Assembly (NCBI GenBank): GCA_028287665.1
Contig: JAQBPF010000330.1
Location: forward strand, 1-7,722
Reading direction: 5' to 3'
DNA: 7,722 nt
Source of the DNA: Deinococcus sp.
Lineage (GTDB): Bacteria > Deinococcota > Deinococci > Deinococcales > Deinococcaceae
The position numbers and the translations under genes are program-made. The notes beneath the pieces are model-generated. The model saw only the letters and a program-made list of their open reading frames with translations. It was not told the DNA's origin and made no database searches. Shown piece after piece: positions 1-6,469 of this stretch. How positions within the stretch are numbered: position 1 is the first letter of the stretch; the number at the start of each line of letters is the position of its first letter.

Positions 1-2
1 TC

Positions 3-443
3 GCGTTTGCGGTGGCACACGGCGTTCCGGCCAGTGTGGCGGGGATTTTGCCGCTGGCCTACGCGCTGGCCCGCCTGACCCAGCACACCGGAAGCTTATG
101 GAACGCTGTGATTGTTCACGCCCTGAACAACAGTCTTGCGGTGGGGCTGGGTGCAGTTGTGGCGGGCCGCAATCTGGGCGATGCTGCCCAGGCAGGCGAC
201 CTGCTCCGCAATCCGGCACTGACCATTCCTCTGGCCTTGGGAGCCCTGCTGTTTGGCGGTGTGGTCCTGTTGGTGCTGCATCTGTGGTTGGTGCCCCGGC
301 CCGATCCCGCCGTCAGGAGTGTGCCGGGGCCCTGGCTCAGTGCGGCGTATGTGGGGGTGGTGCTGTTTGGCGTGCTGGCGGCCCTGTTGACCCTGCCTGC
401 TGTGGCGCAGGTCTTGGCCAACCTGCAAGGAGCGCTGCGCTGA
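3..443 (+). CDS. CPBP-family intramembrane metalloprotease, C-terminal part (5' end outside window)
   Basis: The reading frame is already open at the window edge and runs to a TGA at 441-443, so this is the C-terminal part of a longer gene. The first visible residues, AFAVAHG, fit motif 2 of the CPBP (Abi/Rce1-like) family (FxxxH). About 33 residues later comes HALNN, which fits motif 3 (HxxxN); these polar residues bind the catalytic metal inside the membrane. Motif 1 (EExxxR) would lie upstream and cannot be seen. Two further strongly hydrophobic segments follow (roughly codons 75-97 and 114-140 of the fragment), so the protein is an integral membrane protein. Family members cleave membrane-embedded peptides or proteins, but the substrate here cannot be inferred. 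The next gene starts 163 bp downstream with its own promoter, so the two need not be one operon. The family call is good; the function is only by family. Confidence 0.85.
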   Translation, partial: AFAVAHGVPASVAGILPLAYALARLTQHTGSLWNAVIVHALNNSLAVGLGAVVAGRNLGDAAQAGDLLRNPALTIPLALGALLFGGVVLLVLHLWLVPRPDPAVRSVPGPWLSAAYVGVVLFGVLAALLTLPAVAQVLANLQGALR

Positions 444-569
444 AGCAGGAGTCAGCCGGAGCCTGAAGCCAGAGGAAACTTGGCCCGTTCTGCGCTGCGA
501 GTTGGCTCCCGTGGACACCTGTTGCTGGGACTGACCTGCGGTTCCTGGCGGCGGCCCGAAAACTACCCA

Positions 570-599
570 TTCACCTCTGGCTGGCTGGGCCGCTACAGT
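570..599 (+). promoter_or_regulatory. Leaderless-type promoter of the 607 gene
   Basis: A -35-like TTCACC (570-575) and a -10 TACAGT (594-599) are separated by 18 bp. The -10 ends only 7 nt before the ATG at 607, so transcription would begin at or next to the start codon. No Shine-Dalgarno is present, which agrees with a leaderless mRNA. The -10 is good and the -35 matches 4 of 6 consensus positions. Confidence 0.6.
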
Positions 600-606
600 A
601 AGCCGG

Positions 607-1353
607 ATGTCCCGCCCTGCTCGCCGCCCCCGCAAAGTAAAGCCCGCTCCGGTTGTTCCGCCTCCCGCCAGCGATCCTGCGCCGCTGCCCATAGACCTGC
701 TGACGGGGCCGCGTGGATTTGGCGCACAGTTGGCCAAATCCGAGCCGGTGCTGTGGCGCTACTGGGCGGCTCTGGTGATTACAGCCCTGCTGTCGGGGGT
801 AGCCTATGCGCTGCTGGTGCGGCCCGCCGCTAATCTGGCCGCCGAGCTGACCAAAACCGCCGCGCCGCCCCTGATCGCGCATGTCACCAACGCCTTTGGC
901 AGCGTCTTTCTGACCGTGCTGACCTTCGCCGTGATGTGGGGCCTGGGACGGCTGGGCGCAGGCCCTGGAAAGACCCTGCGTGGCAGCCGGGTCGCCGAGA
1001 TTTTCAGTGCCTCGTTTGCCCTACTGGTGCCACTCTACCTGCTGGTCATCGTGCTGGCTCTCAGCACTCCGGCCAGCGCGTGGCTTCCCTCTGAGGGGGC
1101 GTTGGCTGCTGCGGGTCAGAATCCACGCCTGATCCAGCGGGCCGCTCTGGGCGCAGCGGCGCAGACGTCGGGTGCGTTGGCGCTGGGGATCGTGACGGTG
1201 CTGGGTACGGCGGCGCAGTGCGGTTTGGCTTTCTTTGCCCTGCGGGAAACAGTGGGCCACACGGGGCGGGCCGCGCTGGGGGCCTTGCTGCCCCTGCTGC
1301 CTGCGCTGGTGGTGGGCTTTATTGCCGTTGCGCCGCTGCTGTTGGCCCGCTGA
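607..1353 (+). CDS. Five-helix integral membrane protein, possibly Yip1-like
   Basis: This encodes a 248-residue protein. It has a basic, Pro/Ala-rich cytosolic-type N-terminus (residues 1-48, start SRPARRPRK) and then about five hydrophobic segments near residues 52-71, 98-117, 134-153, 186-212 and 226-246. The stretch LLTGPRGFGAQLAKSEP just before the first helix, and the five-helix layout, resemble bacterial Yip1-domain proteins (membrane proteins of unknown role). No catalytic motif is visible and the family match is tentative. The ATG at 607 is chosen because a -10 box lies 7 nt upstream and there is no ribosome binding site, as in leaderless genes. The gene stands alone: it is preceded by the CPBP gene and faces the convergent DUF456 gene, 60 bp from stop to stop. 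Residues 71-97 and 154-185 form longer loops. Confidence 0.8.
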   Translation: MSRPARRPRKVKPAPVVPPPASDPAPLPIDLLTGPRGFGAQLAKSEPVLWRYWAALVITALLSGVAYALLVRPAANLAAELTKTAAPPLIAHVTNAFGSVFLTVLTFAVMWGLGRLGAGPGKTLRGSRVAEIFSASFALLVPLYLLVIVLALSTPASAWLPSEGALAAAGQNPRLIQRAALGAAAQTSGALALGIVTVLGTAAQCGLAFFALRETVGHTGRAALGALLPLLPALVVGFIAVAPLLLAR

Positions 1354-1397
1354 ATCACACCAGCCCAGGCCCCGGCGCAAAGGCTGGAGCCTGTGAT
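1354..1397. repeat. Interrupted inverted repeat in convergent intergenic gap
   Basis: Directly after the stop codon of the 607-1353 gene, ATCACA (1354-1359) plus CCAGCC (1360-1365) face GGCTGG (1382-1387) and TGTGAT (1392-1397). A 4-nt bulge (AGCC, 1388-1391) interrupts the 3' arm. RNA could fold into a 12-bp interrupted stem. There is no T tract on either side, so if it is a terminator it is a non-canonical one. Confidence 0.4.
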
Positions 1398-1404
1398 GCA
1401 GGCT

Positions 1405-1427
1405 GTGTGTTCTCTAGCCGAACACAC
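1405..1427. terminator. Perfect 8-bp hairpin overlapping the DUF456 stop codon (putative convergent terminator)
   Basis: GTGTGTTC (1405-1412) and GAACACAC (1420-1427) are perfect inverted repeats around a 7-nt loop. On the minus strand the loop contains the TAG stop of the DUF456 gene (1414-1416). It lacks a U tract. Its position between two convergent genes suggests transcription end or mRNA 3'-end protection, but this is inference. Confidence 0.4.
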
Positions 1428-1914
1428 TCTTGGCGGGGTCCCACAAGCGCCACAGTTCGTAGGCGCCGATCATCAGGTGCAGCACCAGTTTGGCCACCAA
1501 GCCAGTCAGCAGGCCGACCAGGGTGCCCCACGCGGCCCGCACAGCTTCGGGCACAGGTTTACGCACGATCACCAGTTCAGCGATCAATGCTCCGGCCAGC
1601 GGCCCAAGAATCAATCCAAAGGGAATAAAAATACCCACCAGACCGCCGATGAGTGCGCCCCAGACGGCCTGCTTGCTGCCGCCGTACTTGCGTGCGCCCC
1701 AGGCACTCGCCACGTTGTCCACCATAGAAACCAGGAAGGTGATGACGGCGAAGGTCAGCAGAAAGGGAAGGTCGGGCCAGACCTGAAAGCCGTCGATCAG
1801 AGTGGCCGCCACCGTTCCGGCAAAAATGATGATGGTGGCGGGCACGGCAGGAATAAAGGTGCCGATCATGCCCAGAATCCAGGCGATCAGGAAGATTAGA
1901 AAAGCAAGACTCAT
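1414..1914 (-). CDS. DUF456 family membrane protein
   Basis: This encodes a 166-residue protein, the usual size for DUF456 (PF04306). Glycine-rich membrane segments typical of the family are visible: [12 protein letters not shown] near residues 14-25, [11 protein letters not shown] near 86-96 and [15 protein letters not shown] near 100-114, with a further hydrophobic stretch at 51-68 and 129-149. The biochemical function of the family is unknown. I chose the ATG at 1914 because the family consensus begins with the first hydrophobic helix, immediately after MSLAF. An upstream TTG at 1935 would add seven residues with no better ribosome binding site. Neither start has a convincing Shine-Dalgarno or -10 box. 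The gene begins 51 bp after the Nudix regulator stop on the same strand, so it is probably transcribed with it from the promoter at 2653-2682. It faces the 607 membrane-protein gene. Confidence 0.88.
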   Translation of the reverse strand: MSLAFLIFLIAWILGMIGTFIPAVPATIIIFAGTVAATLIDGFQVWPDLPFLLTFAVITFLVSMVDNVASAWGARKYGGSKQAVWGALIGGLVGIFIPFGLILGPLAGALIAELVIVRKPVPEAVRAAWGTLVGLLTGLVAKLVLHLMIGAYELWRLWDPAKSVFG

Positions 1915-1965
1915 ACGCTGTGCGGGTACGCGCAAAGGGGAGCAAGAGTTCCGGCTGACCCCGGT

Positions 1966-2646
1966 TTACAGCGCCGCCACCCGCGCATTCTTGGCCCGTT
2001 TGTACAGCTGGGCGGGCCTGCCCACGCCGCTGCGCCGTTCTCCGCTGGGGGTCAGAATGCCCTGGGTCAGCAGGCGTTTGCGGAAATTGCGCTTGTCCAG
2101 CTTGCGGTCCAGAATGGCCTCGTACACGCCCTGCAATTCCGGCAACGTAAAGGTGTCGGGCAAAAATTCCAGTGCGAGATTGGCGTATTCGAGGCGCAAC
2201 TGCAGCCGTTTGATGGCCCGGTCCAGAATCAGGTGATGATCGAAGGCCAGCGGGGGCGGCTGGTGGGCAGAGAGCCATGCCGCGCCCAGCGTGTGCCCGC
2301 CTGCCGTAACGCGCACCGTGCCGTGCGGCAATACGGCCAGATGCGCCACGCTGACGATGCGCCCACGGGGGTCGCGGTCCACTTCGCCAAAGGTATAAAA
2401 CTGCTCCAGGTGGCGCGGTTCCAGTTGCACGGTGGTTTCGGTCCGCAGTTCGCGCAGGGCCGCCTCATGGAGTTCTTCGCCGCCCTGCACAAACCCGCCG
2501 GGCAGGGCCCAATCGCGGGCGTGCGGCAGTGCGCCGCGCTGAACCAACAGCACCCGCAACTCTCCGGCGTGCATGGCAAACGCGGCCACATCCACCGCCA
2601 GACCCACCTGCATGGCCTGGGGAGGAAGTTCAAGCGTGCCTGTCAT
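1966..2646 (-). CDS. Nudix domain plus winged-helix transcriptional regulator, NrtR family
   Basis: This encodes a 226-residue two-domain protein. Residues about 12-140 form a Nudix fold with a recognisable Nudix box starting at Gly51: Glu57, Arg65, Glu66 and Glu70 are present. The first Glu of the usual EE pair is Thr69 and the usual Gly is Thr72, so hydrolase activity is doubtful. Residues about 155-217 (ALEFLPDTFTLPELQGVYEA, then LDKRNFRK and GRPAQLYKR) match the NrtR C-terminal winged helix. Characterised NrtR proteins repress NAD-biosynthesis genes and sense ADP-ribose-type ligands, but related members control other pathways and no NAD gene is in this window, so the regulon is unknown. 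The ATG at 2646 is preferred over an upstream in-frame TTG at 2694 because a clear promoter ends 6 nt before it and overlaps the extra codons. DUF456 follows 51 bp downstream. The protein also aligns generically with ADP-ribose pyrophosphatase-like Nudix proteins. Confidence 0.9.
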   Translation of the reverse strand: MTGTLELPPQAMQVGLAVDVAAFAMHAGELRVLLVQRGALPHARDWALPGGFVQGGEELHEAALRELRTETTVQLEPRHLEQFYTFGEVDRDPRGRIVSVAHLAVLPHGTVRVTAGGHTLGAAWLSAHQPPPLAFDHHLILDRAIKRLQLRLEYANLALEFLPDTFTLPELQGVYEAILDRKLDKRNFRKRLLTQGILTPSGERRSGVGRPAQLYKRAKNARVAAL

Positions 2647-2652
2647 CCACGG

Positions 2653-2682
2653 ATGGTAGGGTTTGTGTCCGGGGTACGTCAA
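2653..2682 (-). promoter_or_regulatory. Leaderless promoter of the NrtR-like gene
   Basis: Read on the minus strand, TTGACG (complement of 2677-2682), an 18-bp spacer and TACCAT (complement of 2653-2658) are followed by 6 nt and then the ATG at 2646. The -35 matches 5 of 6 consensus positions. There is no Shine-Dalgarno, so the mRNA should be leaderless. This is the best sigma-70-type promoter in the window and it sets the start of the gene. Confidence 0.75.
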
Positions 2683-2702
2683 GGGCAAATCCAACGATAA
2701 GT

Positions 2703-2736
2703 GTCTGGGGTGTTGGGGGGAGTCAGCCCCCCAGAC
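2703..2736. terminator. GC-rich hairpin region after the debranching enzyme gene
   Basis: On the plus strand GGGGGG (2715-2720), AGTCAG and CCCCCC (2727-2732) form a tight stem. The alternative arm GTCTGGGG (2703-2710) can pair with CCCCAGAC (2729-2736), so two stems compete for the same 3' arm. It begins 6 bp past the stop codon of the minus-strand debranching enzyme gene and lies upstream of the NrtR promoter. No U tract follows on either strand, so termination is plausible but not canonical. Confidence 0.5.
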
Positions 2737-2741
2737 GTGAT

Positions 2742-5021
2742 TTAGGACGGGTTTTGTGTTGCTGCCTGCTCGGCCCGCGCGACCAGCACATGGGCCCGCA
2801 ACACTTCAGCCACGCTCCACGCCTGAAAGGGGCAACCGCCAGGGGTCAGGTCGTCTCCGGCAAACACCTCTGAGACGTGGCCGAGTCCAGCTTCCCAGAG
2901 GTGTCCGGTCAGGCCCGCCAGCGCTGCACGGGCGCGGCGCACCTCTCCGCGGGACAGCAGCACCTCGACGAATGCCCCGAGCGGCCACGGCCAGACGGTG
3001 CCCTGATGGTAGGCCGCGTCACGGACCAGTTGCGGTCCACCGTAATTGCCCAGGTAGCGCGGGTCCAGAGGCGAGAGGGTGTGCAGGCCCACAGGCGTGA
3101 GCAGATGCGTTTCTATGTCCCGGATAACGGCGTCGGTTTGGGCGGCGGTGGCGGGCGTATCGGGCAGGGCAAGTGCGATGGCGGCGTTCGGGCGCACACT
3201 CCAGTCGGGCTGCCAGTGGCCCTCGGCGCCGGGGGCCAGCAGGTCGGCCAGGGCAGCGGCGGGCTGTGTGGGCGCACTTGAAGAGGGACTGGAGATCGGC
3301 TGGGGCCTGGCCAAAAACTCATCGCTGGTGCTGAGGCTGCCCAGTCCCATACTGCCCATGCCCACCATGCCGGTCAGGCCACCTAAGCCCAACACCGTAT
3401 GCAGAGGAGGCTGAGAAGTGGGAAGTCCGGTTGGAATTGCCAGCCCTGGCCTGCTGGCAGCGTCAGTCCTGCTCTGCTCGGTTTTCCACAATGCCGCGAA
3501 TCCCTGGTGGGCGCGGCCCAGCTGCTCTGCAAATCTGGGAACCTCTCCCAGGGCTTCCGAGAGGCGGGCTTCGGCTCCCAGCGCGGCCAGCCACAGCGCC
3601 TGAATCTCCACGGGCTTGCCGTGCCGGGGCGTGACCACCCAATCTTTGATCTTGACATCCATCCAGGTCAGTTGCACGCCCGGTTCTCCCGCCCGCAGCA
3701 GGCCATCGCCAGGATCGGCGGCAATGCCGTGGTCGGTGCCCTCCAGATGCCAGCGCAACAACTCGCGCAGTTGAGGCAGGGCGGTCTGGATAAAGGGGCC
3801 ATCGCCGGTGGTGCGTGCATACCGTTCCAGGGCCACCGCCAGCCAGAGGGCTCCATCGACGGTATTAAAGCCTGCGCCCGTGCCGTCGTCATGAAAATTG
3901 TTGGGGGTCAGGCCCCGCCGCAGCGCTCCCAGAAAGGTGCCCAGCAGATCGCGGGCCTCTGCGTACCGCCCAGTTACCAGTGTGAGGCCAGAGAGGGCGA
4001 TCATGGCGTCGCGGCCCCAGTCGGCAAACCACGGATAGCCTGCGATCACGCTGAGGCTGCTGCTGGCGGCACTGACATTGACCCGCTGTACGAGGTAGGC
4101 GTCGGCGGCCACGGCCAGCGTCGCCACCAGTTCGTCCTGCACGCCCGAAGCCTGCCAGGCCTGCTCGGCCAGTTGGCGGCGGCGCAGGACTTCCTCGGCA
4201 TAGGCGGCGCAGGGATCGGGAAGAGGGGGGAGGGCGCCTCCGTGCTGAAGGACACCCTGAACCACCAGCGCCACCTGCCCGCCCCCTGCCGGAAAATGTA
4301 CCTGCCACAGCGCCGCGCCCTGCGTATATTCGACCTCCGGTTCTCCACGGGCAGCGTCATGGCGGTAATACACCCGCTGCGAAAAGGGCGCAGGGGCAAG
4401 AGCTTCGGCGGTGATTCCTGCGCCCTGCGGCAGATGTACCGAGACCCTGGTTTCCCGTTCGCCCTGCACCCGCACTTCCCGGCTGCCTGCCTGGGGGACA
4501 AAATTCAGTGTGGGGGCTGTGCGGTGAACGTGGTGCATATCGCGGTCCACAAAAAAACCGCCCAACGTCAGCGTGACGGGCACGCGGCTTTGCACCTCAT
4601 ACAGGTACACCACAGCGCCGGAGTGCCGGGGCGCACACATTCGCCGCCGCATCCGCACGCCGCGTACCAGCTGTTCGCGTTCGGGCAGCAGATCCCAGAT
4701 GGTCGCGCCGGTCAGCGTTTCCAGACCGCGTCCCTCAAACACCCCAGGCGCAATTTCCAGGGCGTGCAGGGCCACGTCCTCCTGGCCCACCGTCAGGATT
4801 TCCAGCGGCGACACCAGATGCGAATAGCGGCGCACAGGCGGTTGCTGACTGACCGCCAGCCCCGAATAGCAGCGGGTGGGCACGCCTGCCAGACTGCTGA
4901 GGGCAAAGCCGCCGAGACCATCGGTCAGCAGGACCTCCAGGTCCGCATTGCGGGCGGCCAGTGGCCCAAAGGTATAGGCCGAGGCAGGGTGGGGAGAAGC
5001 AGAAAGGGGCGGAACACTCAT
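2742..5021 (-). CDS. Glycogen debranching enzyme (amylo-alpha-1,6-glucosidase, GH133-type)
   Basis: This encodes a 759-residue cytoplasmic enzyme expected to hydrolyse alpha-1,6-linked glucose at branch points of glycogen or limit dextrin. Residues about 25-260 are the N-terminal beta-rich domain (LLTDGLGGFALSSLAGVPTR at 31-50). Residues about 290-745 are the (alpha/alpha)6-type catalytic domain, with the family blocks WFADWGRDAM (331-340), FNTVDGALWL (385-394), TWMD (452-455) with WVVTPRHGKPVEIQALW (461-477), WSVRPN (607-612), HTLSPLDPRYLGNYGG (647-662), YHQGTVWPWPLGAF (671-684) and GHVSEVFAGDD (714-724). Candidate catalytic acids are Asp338, Asp455 and Glu718. Residues about 515-588 are a Ser/Pro/Gly/Met-rich insertion not expected in the family. 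The ATG at 5021 is the natural start; no Shine-Dalgarno precedes it and the promoter in the 208-bp gap to infC is unclear. No other glycogen gene is adjacent, so it appears to be a single-gene unit. Confidence 0.95.
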   Translation of the reverse strand: MSVPPLSASPHPASAYTFGPLAARNADLEVLLTDGLGGFALSSLAGVPTRCYSGLAVSQQPPVRRYSHLVSPLEILTVGQEDVALHALEIAPGVFEGRGLETLTGATIWDLLPEREQLVRGVRMRRRMCAPRHSGAVVYLYEVQSRVPVTLTLGGFFVDRDMHHVHRTAPTLNFVPQAGSREVRVQGERETRVSVHLPQGAGITAEALAPAPFSQRVYYRHDAARGEPEVEYTQGAALWQVHFPAGGGQVALVVQGVLQHGGALPPLPDPCAAYAEEVLRRRQLAEQAWQASGVQDELVATLAVAADAYLVQRVNVSAASSSLSVIAGYPWFADWGRDAMIALSGLTLVTGRYAEARDLLGTFLGALRRGLTPNNFHDDGTGAGFNTVDGALWLAVALERYARTTGDGPFIQTALPQLRELLRWHLEGTDHGIAADPGDGLLRAGEPGVQLTWMDVKIKDWVVTPRHGKPVEIQALWLAALGAEARLSEALGEVPRFAEQLGRAHQGFAALWKTEQSRTDAASRPGLAIPTGLPTSQPPLHTVLGLGGLTGMVGMGSMGLGSLSTSDEFLARPQPISSPSSSAPTQPAAALADLLAPGAEGHWQPDWSVRPNAAIALALPDTPATAAQTDAVIRDIETHLLTPVGLHTLSPLDPRYLGNYGGPQLVRDAAYHQGTVWPWPLGAFVEVLLSRGEVRRARAALAGLTGHLWEAGLGHVSEVFAGDDLTPGGCPFQAWSVAEVLRAHVLVARAEQAATQNPS
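3258..3479 (-). other. Low-complexity in-frame insertion within the debranching enzyme catalytic domain
   Basis: These codons (residues about 515-588) lie between the helix ending FAALWKTE and ALADLL...DWSVRPN, blocks that are normally nearly adjacent in the family. The insert has three parts: a Pro/Thr/Ser-rich arm (515-542), a Gly/Met/Leu-rich core containing GLGGLTGMVGMGSMGLGS (545-562), and another Pro/Ser/Ala-rich arm (570-589). No stop or frameshift interrupts it and I see no terminal repeats, so it looks like a flexible surface loop, not a mobile element. Boundaries are estimated from memory of the family alignment. Confidence 0.6.
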
Positions 5022-5125
5022 GTGCTACAGCATGGCAGAGCGCGGATGAGGCGGCAGCAATCCGAGCATGGCGCGACGCTCAACCCTAGATGAGCCGCCG
5101 CCCATGCCGGAAAGGGCAAGGTGCG

Positions 5126-5134
5126 TGGTAAACT
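5126..5134 (+). promoter_or_regulatory. Extended -10 promoter of infC
   Basis: TGG followed by TAAACT (5129-5134) forms an extended -10 element (TGn-TANNNT). No -35 match is seen at the right distance, which extended -10 promoters tolerate. Transcription would start near 5141 and give a leader of about 90 nt before the infC start. Confidence 0.45.
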
Positions 5135-5191
5135 CAGGAGTCTGCCCACCCCGAAGCTGGTTTACGCCAGAGAAGACAGGTGGGCCACAGC

Positions 5192-5229
5192 CGCCCAGAG
5201 CGCCAGCGTGCGCCGGGCGTGCGGAGGTG

Positions 5230-5231
<2 letters not shown>
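5192..5231 (+). promoter_or_regulatory. infC leader hairpin and extended Shine-Dalgarno
   Basis: CGCCC (5192-5196) pairs with GGGCG (5215-5219) and an inner GCGC (5200-5203) pairs with GCGC (5210-5213), giving a stem that ends 3 nt before the ribosome binding site. The site itself, GGAGGTGAT (5223-5231), is a 9-nt perfect match to the 16S rRNA anti-Shine-Dalgarno. GGAGG is only 2 nt from the ATG at 5230 but 8 nt from the ATA at 5236, which decides the start question in favour of ATA. Confidence 0.55.
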
Positions 5232-5874
<643 letters not shown>

Positions 5875-5890
5875 TTCCATCTGGTACAGA

Positions 5891-5921
5891 AGCGGCCTGC
5901 CCTGGTGGTAGGCCGCTTTTT
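5891..5921 (+). terminator. Intrinsic terminator of infC
   Basis: AGCGGCCT (5891-5898) and AGGCCGCT (5910-5917) form a perfect 8-bp stem with an 11-nt loop, followed by a run of T (5917-5921). It starts 16 bp after the infC stop. It implies that infC is transcribed alone. Confidence 0.92.
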
Positions 5922-5984
5922 GTCTGGCCTCGCTCTGCCCAGAAGGGCCAGTCCAGCTGCGCCACCCGAATTGTAAGACCCACT

Positions 5985-6013
5985 TTGATCTTTGATGCTT
6001 TATTTTGTAAAGT
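5985..6013 (+). promoter_or_regulatory. Promoter of the glutaredoxin-like gene
   Basis: TTGATC (5985-5990), a 17-bp spacer and TAAAGT (6008-6013) lie in a locally AT-rich stretch unlike the rest of the window. Transcription would start near 6020, leaving a leader of about 60 nt before the ribosome binding site at 6070-6075. Confidence 0.65.
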
Positions 6014-6069
6014 AAGGTGTATCTCGACTGGGCGATCAGCCTTTGCTGCCTTCCAGTTCACCCCACCTC

Positions 6070-6075
6070 AGGAGG
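6070..6075 (+). promoter_or_regulatory. Strong ribosome binding site setting the glutaredoxin start
   Basis: AGGAGG lies 6 nt before the ATG at 6082. This rules out earlier in-frame starts, whose extra residues also would not belong to a thioredoxin fold. Confidence 0.85.
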
Positions 6076-6081
6076 TTTCCC

Positions 6082-6327
6082 ATGATTAAAATGTATACAA
6101 CGACCTGGTGCCCCGATTGCCACGCGACCAAAGCCGCCCTCAAGAAGAAGGGGCTGGAATTTGAGGAAATCAACATCGAGCAGGACGACAGCGCGGCTGA
6201 ATACGTGATGAGCGTGAACGGCGGCAAGCGCAGTGTGCCCACGCTGGTCAGCGGCGACGTAGCCGCCAGCCTCAGTGGATTTCGCCCGCAAAAGCTGGAC
6301 GCCTTCTTGGCCCAGGCTGGACTGTAA
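6082..6327 (+). CDS. Glutaredoxin-like thiol-disulfide oxidoreductase (CPDC; mycoredoxin/NrdH-like)
   Basis: This is a compact 81-residue thioredoxin-fold protein, the usual length for single-domain glutaredoxins. The first strand (IKMYTTTW) leads to the redox site Cys10-Pro-Asp-Cys13. The conserved cis-proline motif SVPTLV follows (Pro53), then GF at 66-67 and a C-terminal helix. The two cysteines predict reduction of protein disulfides or mixed disulfides in the cytoplasm. In Deinococcus the main low-molecular-weight thiol is bacillithiol, so the reductant is probably not glutathione; the partner cannot be read from the sequence. The start is fixed by AGGAGG 6 nt upstream. The gene forms a single unit between a promoter at 5985-6013 and a terminator at 6359-6389. 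It could equally be called NrdH-like, but no ribonucleotide reductase gene is nearby to support that. Confidence 0.92.
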   Translation: MIKMYTTTWCPDCHATKAALKKKGLEFEEINIEQDDSAAEYVMSVNGGKRSVPTLVSGDVAASLSGFRPQKLDAFLAQAGL

Positions 6328-6358
6328 AAGTCTGAAGTTCAGAGAAAGAGTTGCGAAG

Positions 6359-6389
6359 GCACGGTTCCTGTTTGGGAGCCGTGCTTTTT
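6359..6389 (+). terminator. Intrinsic terminator after the glutaredoxin-like gene
   Basis: GCACGGTTCC (6359-6368) pairs with GGAGCCGTGC (6375-6384) through 10 bp including one G-U wobble, with a 6-nt loop and then TTTTT (6385-6389). It lies 31 bp past the stop codon. Confidence 0.92.
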
Positions 6390-6469
6390 GATTGGCACAG
6401 ACCACTTGAGAGCAGAGCGTCCAATGCTACCGAAAGTGACGAAAAGCGGAGTACGCTGAGAAGGTCAAC

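Noticed and set aside
1915..1935. TTG start for the DUF456 gene
   Set aside because: It adds MRVPAQR, which lies outside the family consensus, and has no ribosome binding site; ATG at 1914 is simpler.
5029..5072. Direct repeat AGCATGGC at 5029-5036 and 5065-5072 in the debranching enzyme/infC intergenic gap
   Set aside because: Eight-base repeats 36 bp apart are easily due to chance, and no further copy or palindrome supports an operator.
3399..5093. Very long plus-strand open frame (564 codons) opposite the debranching enzyme gene
   Set aside because: It is antisense to a gene with unmistakable GH133 motifs along its length. Its translation is a low-information mix of Gln, Gly, Arg and His, typical of the reverse frame of GC-rich DNA.
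5068..5229. In-frame 54-codon N-terminal extension of IF3
   Set aside because: The residues have no IF3 similarity, the frame covers the promoter and leader, and the strong Shine-Dalgarno lies at 5223-5231.
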